Source: Cacajao melanocephalus
Lineage: Eukaryota > Chordata > Mammalia > Primates > Pitheciidae
DNA length: 64,000 bases
NCBI GenBank assembly: GCA_963573385.1
Contig: CAUYLG010005051.1
Span: 24,331 to 88,330 of the forward strand
Reading direction: 5' to 3'
The notes under the pieces were generated by a model. That model searched no databases and was not told the origin of the DNA. It saw only the letters and a program-made list of their open reading frames with translations. This document shows positions 56,795 to 64,000 of this stretch, piece by piece. The position numbers were made by a program, and so were the translations under genes. The first letter of the stretch is position 1; every line of letters begins with the position of its first letter.

Positions 56795-57883
56795 TAATTT
56801 TGATTAACAGACAACCAGTATCATGAGTTTTAAAATCAGATGAAAATGGCACTTAAAAAAGAGAAAATGACTAAATGGACCTGTACAAATCAATGTGTGG
56901 GACCTTAGCAAGGAAAGTATAAAATCTTTTTTTTTTTTTTAGTAAGTAGTTTTTCATTAGTTAGAAGGAAATGGAATTCTGAATTTCAACTTATAAGTTT
57001 GTTCCTCTTATCTTTCCTGGACAAAGCAGACCTAACCATTTTAACAAATCTCAATTAAAGTAACCTAATTATAGGATTCAGGACAACCTACCATCTGTGC
57101 ATCTACAGTATCCTGAAAGTCACGCTCAGTTAATGAAAAGAAAGGCTAAATCTGACCATGTTTACAGTTTTCCACAATAAAATAAAATATCTGGAAAGGC
57201 ACATAAAAATGGCTTACTTACATGAGGTTATTTTTACTTGTTGATTGTACATTTTAAAAAACTGAGTATGTGCCTTTCCTGCTCATTCAGTACTTTACAT
57301 AAAGTCCTAAGATGAGTGCATGCTCTTTTGTAAACCATAGTGTCTAAACTGTAGCAAAAATCAGATGCATTGAAAGGTAATTTTTACCTCCCAGAAAAGC
57401 ACTGTATACAGAGTTACAGGAACCAATTCGGTATCATATAATTTAAGCAGCTCTCATTATCAGGTATGGACAATGGCTTATAAAACATACACAGTGAATC
57501 AGGTACAGCAACCTGCAAACCACATCATCCCAACAGTTTTCCATTCTTCTTACTGACAAACATTTAAAAACAGCATTTTCGTCATATGAAAGTAAACAAA
57601 AACAACAACAAAATAAACTTTCCCCACACTAGATTCTAATCCAAAGAGCCTCACTGCAATTACTGTAAATCACTATCAGTCACTGAATTGATTGGGCGAA
57701 GATGGACTTGGCACTGTCCCCTGAAAACAGCCTAGAAAGAATGTTTAAACAGATAATAATCCATGGAGAGAGAGATTTACATCATAAATGCTGAAGGCAA
57801 AAAGTACATAAAATAGCAGATACATGATTTGGGGTGACAGATGGCATTGCGCCACATAGCACAAAAGAATTCTGTCGAAGTGG

Positions 57884-58006
57884 TCACAGCTTCTGTTGTT
57901 TCGTGGCTGGGTTCTTGGGAGGAAGGAGTTTGTATGTGTTGAAGTAGCCCACCACCTGCTGGGGAATCTCTGCCAAGACACACTGAGCAAGAGCTTCTTT
58001 TGGAGC
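57884..58006 (-). CDS. CPNE3: CPNE3 last coding exon, C terminus of copine-3
   Basis: On the - strand, acceptor ttttgtttttcacaag then 40 codons from [19 protein letters not shown] to PATKQQKL and TGA (57884-57886). This is the end of the copine A (von Willebrand factor A-like) domain and short tail. Copine-3 is a cytosolic and nuclear protein with two C2 domains that bind phospholipid in response to calcium; the A-like domain binds protein partners. The stop is followed by a long 3' UTR. I recall Q rather than L as the last residue in human. Confidence 0.95.
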   Translation of the reverse strand, partial: APKEALAQCVLAEIPQQVVGYFNTYKLLPPKNPATKQQKL

Positions 58007-58519
58007 CTTGTGAAAAACAAAATCAGAGTGACTTTATTAACAACCGAATTTTTACTGGCTTTTTGATAAAAGACTAGGGATACTTCAGCAGCCACTAAAA
58101 TGAAACAATTCCAATTTAGAGGCCTGTACCTTTTCTTAGGAACAGTCCATGAAATATGGAATGTGCTAACAACCAATGTTACTTATGATTGCTATCACTA
58201 TCCCTGCTAACAATCGTCAAGTCCTTTTTTGGTGCCAGCATTCTAACATTTGATAATTTTGTTGTTGTTGTTGTTTTATAACTTTTAAATGTGAGTCTTT
58301 CATTCACTTGGTATTAATTTTTTTTTTTACTTTTTATTTTACAATTATAGATTCATAGGAAGTTGCAAATACAATAAAGAAAGGTACCATGTACCCTTCA
58401 CCCAGATTCCTCCAAAGGTAACATCTTGCATAACTATAGTACAGTATCAAAACCAGGCAGGTGACACTGGTACAGTTCACAGAACTTACTCCGATTTCTA
58501 GTTTTACATGTACTCATTT

Positions 58520-58583
58520 GTGTGGGTGTGTGTTTCTGTATAATTCTGTGCAGTGGGTGTGTATTTCTATATAATTCTCTGCA
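58520..58583. repeat. Short tandem duplication (~31 bp x 2)
   Basis: A unit starting gtgggtgtgtg and ending ataattctgtgca is repeated at once with four or five changes. Confidence 0.8.
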
Positions 58584-58863
58584 ATTCTGACACCTGGGTA
58601 AATCTGTGTAACCACCACCACAATCAAGATCCCTACATCAACACCACAAAGATCCCTACCTAACATTACTACTTTATAATCACAACACCCCCTCCCTCCC
58701 CTCCCATTGCTGGTGGGAATGTTAAATGATATAGCCACTTTAGAAGAGTTTAACAACTGCTTTAAGAATTAAACATGCAACTACCATATGACCCAGCAAC
58801 TGCAATCCTAGGTATTTATCCCAGAGGAATAAAAAGTTATGTTCGCACAAAAATCCATGCATA

Positions 58864-59200
58864 GGCTGGGTACAATGGTACATGCCTGTAGTCCCAGCAT
58901 TTAGGGAGACCAAGGTGGGTGGATCACTTGAGGCCAGGAGTTTGAGACCAGCCTGGCCAACATGGTGAAACCCCGTCTCTACTAAAAAATGGAAAAAAAA
59001 TAGCCAGGTGTGGTGGTATGCGCCTGTAATCCCAGCTACTCCAGGGGCTGAGGCACAAGAATCACTTGAACCCGGGAGGCGGAAGTTGCAGGGAGGCGGA
59101 AGTTGCACTGAGCCAAAATCGCTCCACTGCACTCCAGCCTGGGTGACAGAGTACACTCTGTCCCAAAACAAAAACAAAACAAACAAACAACAATTAAAAA
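58864..59200 (+). mobile_element. Alu SINE with an internal 17-bp duplication
   Basis: 'ggctgggtacaatggtacat' to an A-rich tail with CAAAA units. 'gggaggcggaagttgca' is present twice in tandem at 59076-59109. The target-site duplication is 'aaatccatgcata' (58851-58863) and 'aaacccatgcata' (near 59204-59216). Confidence 0.9.
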
Positions 59201-59966
59201 AAAAAACCCATGCATAAATGTTTATAGCAGCCTTACGTATGAGAGAGAAAAAGTGGCAACAACCAGATGTCCTTCTGTGGGGAAATGGTTACACACACAG
59301 TGGTATATCCATACCGTAGAATATGACTCAGCAATAAAAAGGGGTACTTGCAAAAACTTGGTGATTCTTGAGAGAATGACACTGAGTGGAAAAATAAGCC
59401 AATCTCAAAAGGTTGCATATTGTACCATTCCATTTATATGACATTCTTAAAATGACAAAATTATAGAAATGAAGTTCAGATTAGTAAGTGGTTTCCAAGG
59501 GTTAAGGAAGGGATAGAAGTAGAAGGGAAGAGATATGGCTATAAAAGGGCGATGAGAGGGATCCTTTTGATGCATCTTGATTATACCAATGTAAATATCC
59601 TGGCTGTGATTCTGTACTACAGCTCTGCAATATGTTCCCACAGGAGTAAACTGGGTAAAACAGTCTTCCAAGAGATATTCATCAAATGAAACTTCCAGCT
59701 TGAGGGGAATTTGGCATACACTTACATAGAGTTTTTCCTGTTGTTACAAAGGTAAAGATAAAATACTCACAAAATTCGCGATACTATTCTAAAACAATTT
59801 ATCATATAGACTGCAAGAAGCACATAATTTACATCCTGAAGCAACACTGCCAAATCAAATGGGAGTTCTCAAATGGACAAAGAACAGTGTTCACACATCC
59901 TCTAACCCCTCACACCTACTCAGCTGCTTCGTTGTGGACGGGCAAAGGTCTGTGTTCAATCACTTA

Positions 59967-61465
<1,499 letters not shown>

Positions 61466-61941
61466 TCAGGCACAATGTGTTTATTCACAATACTGGCTAA
61501 TTTGATTATATATGTCAACATATAGTGCTTTAAACAGTCAAAAGTTCTAATGCAGGAGTTCCTCTAAGCTCTGTGTTACATAACTCCATAGGTATGCTCC
61601 ATTGCAAAAATCTATAAGCTCTGTCCTCACCTAGTAGAAGGGATATATTCCCATCTCAAATTATTCATTAGTCTACAGTAGGACTGTTACATTTGTGCTT
61701 AATTTTAGTGCATGTTGGGAATGTAGCTCTCATAGAAAATCATGGAAAAGGTTCCACATCATACAACTGATGATAAAAGGTAAGAAAGTGTTATTAATAA
61801 AATGAAAAATCATTTGCATATGCTGCTGGAGGTTCTACAAAAATACCAGATAGCCATAAACCTAATATTAATTCTAGTTAATTAACTGATACAAGTGTTT
61901 ATTCAATAAGTTAAAGGTTAATCATTGTATCACAGACTGTA

Positions 61942-62160
61942 TTAGTTCCAAATATTCACTTCCAGGTTACTTATCCATTTTGCTGCGGAAGCACTGATGT
62001 GTTTGTGTAGGGGTACTGCTCCTAGACCTGCTGGGGCGTTCTCATCAAAGCCACTGAGATTCAGAGATTGTTTATTACAACAGCACAACCCAGTGAAAGC
62101 TGACTGACATTGCTGGTCAAAGCACTGCTGATGAAATTTGTATCCCACACACGCACCTGT
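61942..62160 (-). other. Unassigned sequence with a 68-codon open frame
   Basis: On the - strand an open frame of 68 codons from 62148, rich in Cys, Gln and Ser (QQCFDQQCQSAFTGLCCCNK). No splice signals or homology I can name. It could be part of an old repeat or an old retrocopy. Confidence 0.25.
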
Positions 62161-62347
62161 TGAATCCGCCAGTAATATCAGAGCATTTAGGATGCAGATA
62201 GGATAACAGAAATTCTAAACAATTTCTAACAATACTTGCTGAAATCATCACAGATACTTGCCACGAAAAAACTTAATGTAAATCAGAACAGGTCCCTTGC
62301 TTTCAAAATGTCTGAGAGAACACAGATTAACAAAAAAAAGAAGCATA

Positions 62348-62514
62348 TATAGTCATGGGTCACTTACCAATGGGGATACATTCTGAGAAATACATTGTTA
62401 GACTATTTCATCATCGTGTGATCATAGAGTATACTTACACAAACCTAGATGGTATAGCCTACTACACACCTAGGCTATATGGTGTAGCCTATTGCTCCTA
62501 GATTAAAAGCCTGT
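62348..62514 (+). repeat. Common primate interspersed repeat, cut by L1 insertion
   Basis: 'tgggtcacttaccaatgggg', 'acattctgagaaatacattg', 'acacaaacctagatggtata' and 'cacacctaggctatatggtg' match a common human repeat whose name I am not sure of. It ends after 'ttgctcctagattaaaagcc', where L1 begins. Confidence 0.55.
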
Positions 62515-62521
62515 ACTGGAG

Positions 62522-63310
62522 AGAGATCCAAGATGGCCGATTAGCAGCAGCTCAGGATTGTAGCTCCCAGTGAAAGTGCAGAGAGCGAGTGGACGCCGCA
62601 CTTTCAGACGAATTTGTGTTGCCCACAGACTGGGAGATTCCCGGTGGAGGAGCCACACGGGTCGCCAGAGCGACTCTTTTGGCCAGCGCGGCTGTTTTGC
62701 CAGCACCCCAGCGTGGCACTTCTTGGTGCCGAGTATACGGGATGGAGTGCCCTTTGAGTTGGGCTTGGCTGGTCCCATCCCCACAAAGAGAAGAGCAATT
62801 GGAAGCGCTGAGGACTGAGAGTTTCACAGCAAGCACAGCTGAACCTGGGAAGGTCCAGCTCTGTGGGGAAGGGGCATCCACCAAAGGAAAACTAAGAAAC
62901 AGAAAAAAATTCATCACCAGGTGGACAGAGATCCAAGATGGCCGATTAGCAGCAGCTCAGGATTGTAGCTCCCAGTGAAAGCACGGAGAGTGAATGGATG
63001 CTGCAATTTCAGACGAATTTCTGTTGCCCACAAACCGGGAGATACCCAGCGGAGGAGCCACAAGGGTCAGCAGCGCAACTCTTTTGGCCGGCGCAGCGCT
63101 TTTCAGCGCGGAGTATACAGGACTGGGTACCCTTTGAGTCAGGCTTGGCTGGTCCCATCCCCACAAGGAGAACAGCAATTAGAAGTGCTGAGGACTGAGA
63201 GTTTCACAGTAAGCACAGCTGAACCCGGGAAGGCCTAGTTCTGTGGAGAAGGGGCATCTGCCGAAGTAAAACTAAGAAACAGAAAAAACTTCATCACCAA
63301 CAAGCTGGAC
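62522..63310 (+). repeat. Tandem duplication of L1 5' UTR segment
   Basis: Two copies in direct order: 62522-62926 and 62927 to about 63310. Matching points include caagatggcc at 62529 and 62934, 'ctttgagttgggcttggctg' versus 'ctttgagtcaggcttggctg', and 'gaaggggcatc' in both. The second copy lacks about 25 bases around 63100. Confidence 0.9.
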
Positions 63311-63373
63311 TCCACTCAGACTCAATCTGAAAGTTGGCAATTACAAAGATGACAGGTGGATAAATCCACAAAA

Positions 63374-64000
63374 ATGGGAAGAAACCAGTGCAAAAAGGCT
63401 GAGAACACCCGAAATCAGAATGCCTCTCCTCCTACAGGGAATCGCAGCTCCTCATCAGCAAGAGAACAAGGCATGACAGAGAATGAGTGTGATGAACTGA
63501 CAGAATCAGGCTTCAGAAGGTGGATAAGAAACTTCTGTGAGCTAAAAGAACATGTACTAACCCAATGCAAAGAAACTAAGAACCTTGAAAGAAGATTTAA
63601 GGAAATGCTAATGAGAATGGACAACTTAGGAATATAAGTGAATTGATGGAGCTGAAAAACACAACATGAGAACTTCGCGAAGCATGCACAAGTTTCAACA
63701 GCCGAATTGACCAAGCAGAAGAAAGGATATCAGATGTCGAAGATCAACTCAATGAAATAAAACGAGAAGGCAAGATTAGAGGAAAAAGAGTAAAAAGGAA
63801 TGAACAAAGTCTCCAAGAAATATGGGACTATGTGAAAAGACCTAATCTACGGTTGATAGCTGTACCTGAATGTGATGAAGAGAATGAACCCAAGCTGGAA
63901 AATACTCTTCAGGATATTATCCAGGAAAACTTCCCCAACCTAGCAAGGCAGGCCAATATTCAAGTCCAGGAAATACAGAGAACACCACAAAGATATTCCT
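63374..64000 (+). pseudogene. L1 ORF1 (partial, broken)
   Basis: Starts MGRNQCKKAENTRNQ with the usual Ser-rich stretch and the ESGFRRWI, LKEHVLTQCKE and RRFKEMLMRMDNL blocks of the L1 ORF1 coiled coil. A small deletion near 63625 shifts the frame into TAA at 63635, and a TGA replaces an Arg codon near 63668. The downstream sequence still matches ORF1 in another frame to the window edge. ORF1 protein is the RNA-binding trimer of L1; this copy cannot make it in full. Confidence 0.9.

Larger units (their letters stand above)
58330..59700 (+). mobile_element. Old L1 3' end (L1M type), interrupted by an Alu
   Basis: 'atagattcataggaagttgc', 'caaccaccaccacaatcaag'-type phrases, 'attgctggtgggaatgttaa', 'taccatatgacccagcaact', then after the Alu 'gtttatagcagccttacgta', 'ggggaaatggttacacacac' and 'gtaccattccatttatatga'. 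The order is that of the ORF2 end and 3' UTR of an old L1. It is antisense to CPNE3. Confidence 0.7.
62517..64000 (+). mobile_element. L1 retrotransposon, 5' part (5' UTR duplicated, ORF1)
   Basis: Begins at a full-length-like L1 5' end ('gagagatccaagatggccga') and continues through 5' UTR into ORF1 up to the window edge. The 5' UTR segment 62522-62926 is repeated at 62927 to about 63310 (offset 405). ORF1 starts at 63374. Variants place it with older primate L1PA or L1PB groups. It is antisense to CPNE3. Confidence 0.9.

Noticed and set aside
57745..58176. 143-codon and 68-codon open frames over the CPNE3 last exon
   Set aside because: They are in other frames; the real frame is fixed by the copine end and the splice site at 58006/58007.
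58740..59186. 148-codon open frame on the - strand
   Set aside because: Alu and L1 reading; not a CPNE3 exon although on the same strand.
63374..64000. An active L1
   Set aside because: ORF1 has a frameshift and an in-frame stop, so the copy cannot supply its own ORF1 protein; the rest is outside the window.

Overview
The window is nuclear DNA of a simian primate. It is AT-rich, dense in Alu, L1, THE1/MST-type and older repeats, and carries a few short exons with GT-AG splice sites inside very long introns. Two genes are recognisable and converge tail to tail: the 3' end of CNGB3 (cone photoreceptor cyclic-nucleotide-gated channel, beta subunit) on the + strand and the 3' end of CPNE3 (copine-3) on the - strand. 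Several residues in the CNGB3 tail differ from the human protein as I remember it, and the KENEDK repeat looks longer. I therefore suspect a non-human simian, but cannot name the species without a search. || Layout. 1-36530: the last five coding exons of CNGB3 (8728-8811, 15362-15480, 33387-33533, 33773-33947, 36174-36530), which join in frame and encode most of the cyclic-nucleotide-binding domain and the charged C-terminal tail. Introns hold Alus, a MaLR LTR split by an Alu, MER5-type elements, MIR/L2 relics, a processed pseudogene of MIOX (about 23930-25051) and a 5'-truncated L1 (21779-22795). 36531 to about 38650: likely 3' UTR, probably ending in or before an LTR-like element with an AATAAA. 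About 38800-54470: intergenic, almost all repeats. About 54470-64000: 3' UTR and the last three coding exons of CPNE3 (57884-58006, 59997-60233, 61301-61434), followed upstream by an intron that holds the 5' part of an antisense L1 running off the window edge. || The two genes do not form a functional unit; they are neighbours with convergent transcription. No bacterial features, CRISPR arrays, tRNA or rRNA genes were seen. || The most notable observation is a 201-bp inverted repeat (8212-8412 and 9336-9536, only three mismatches by eye) whose 923-bp loop contains a CNGB3 coding exon. Next are a 405-bp tandem duplication of an L1 5' UTR with both YY1-type motifs kept, the MIOX retrocopy, and the 42-nt higher-order repeat in the last CNGB3 exon. 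All repeat family names are from memory of consensus sequences and are only as specific as stated.
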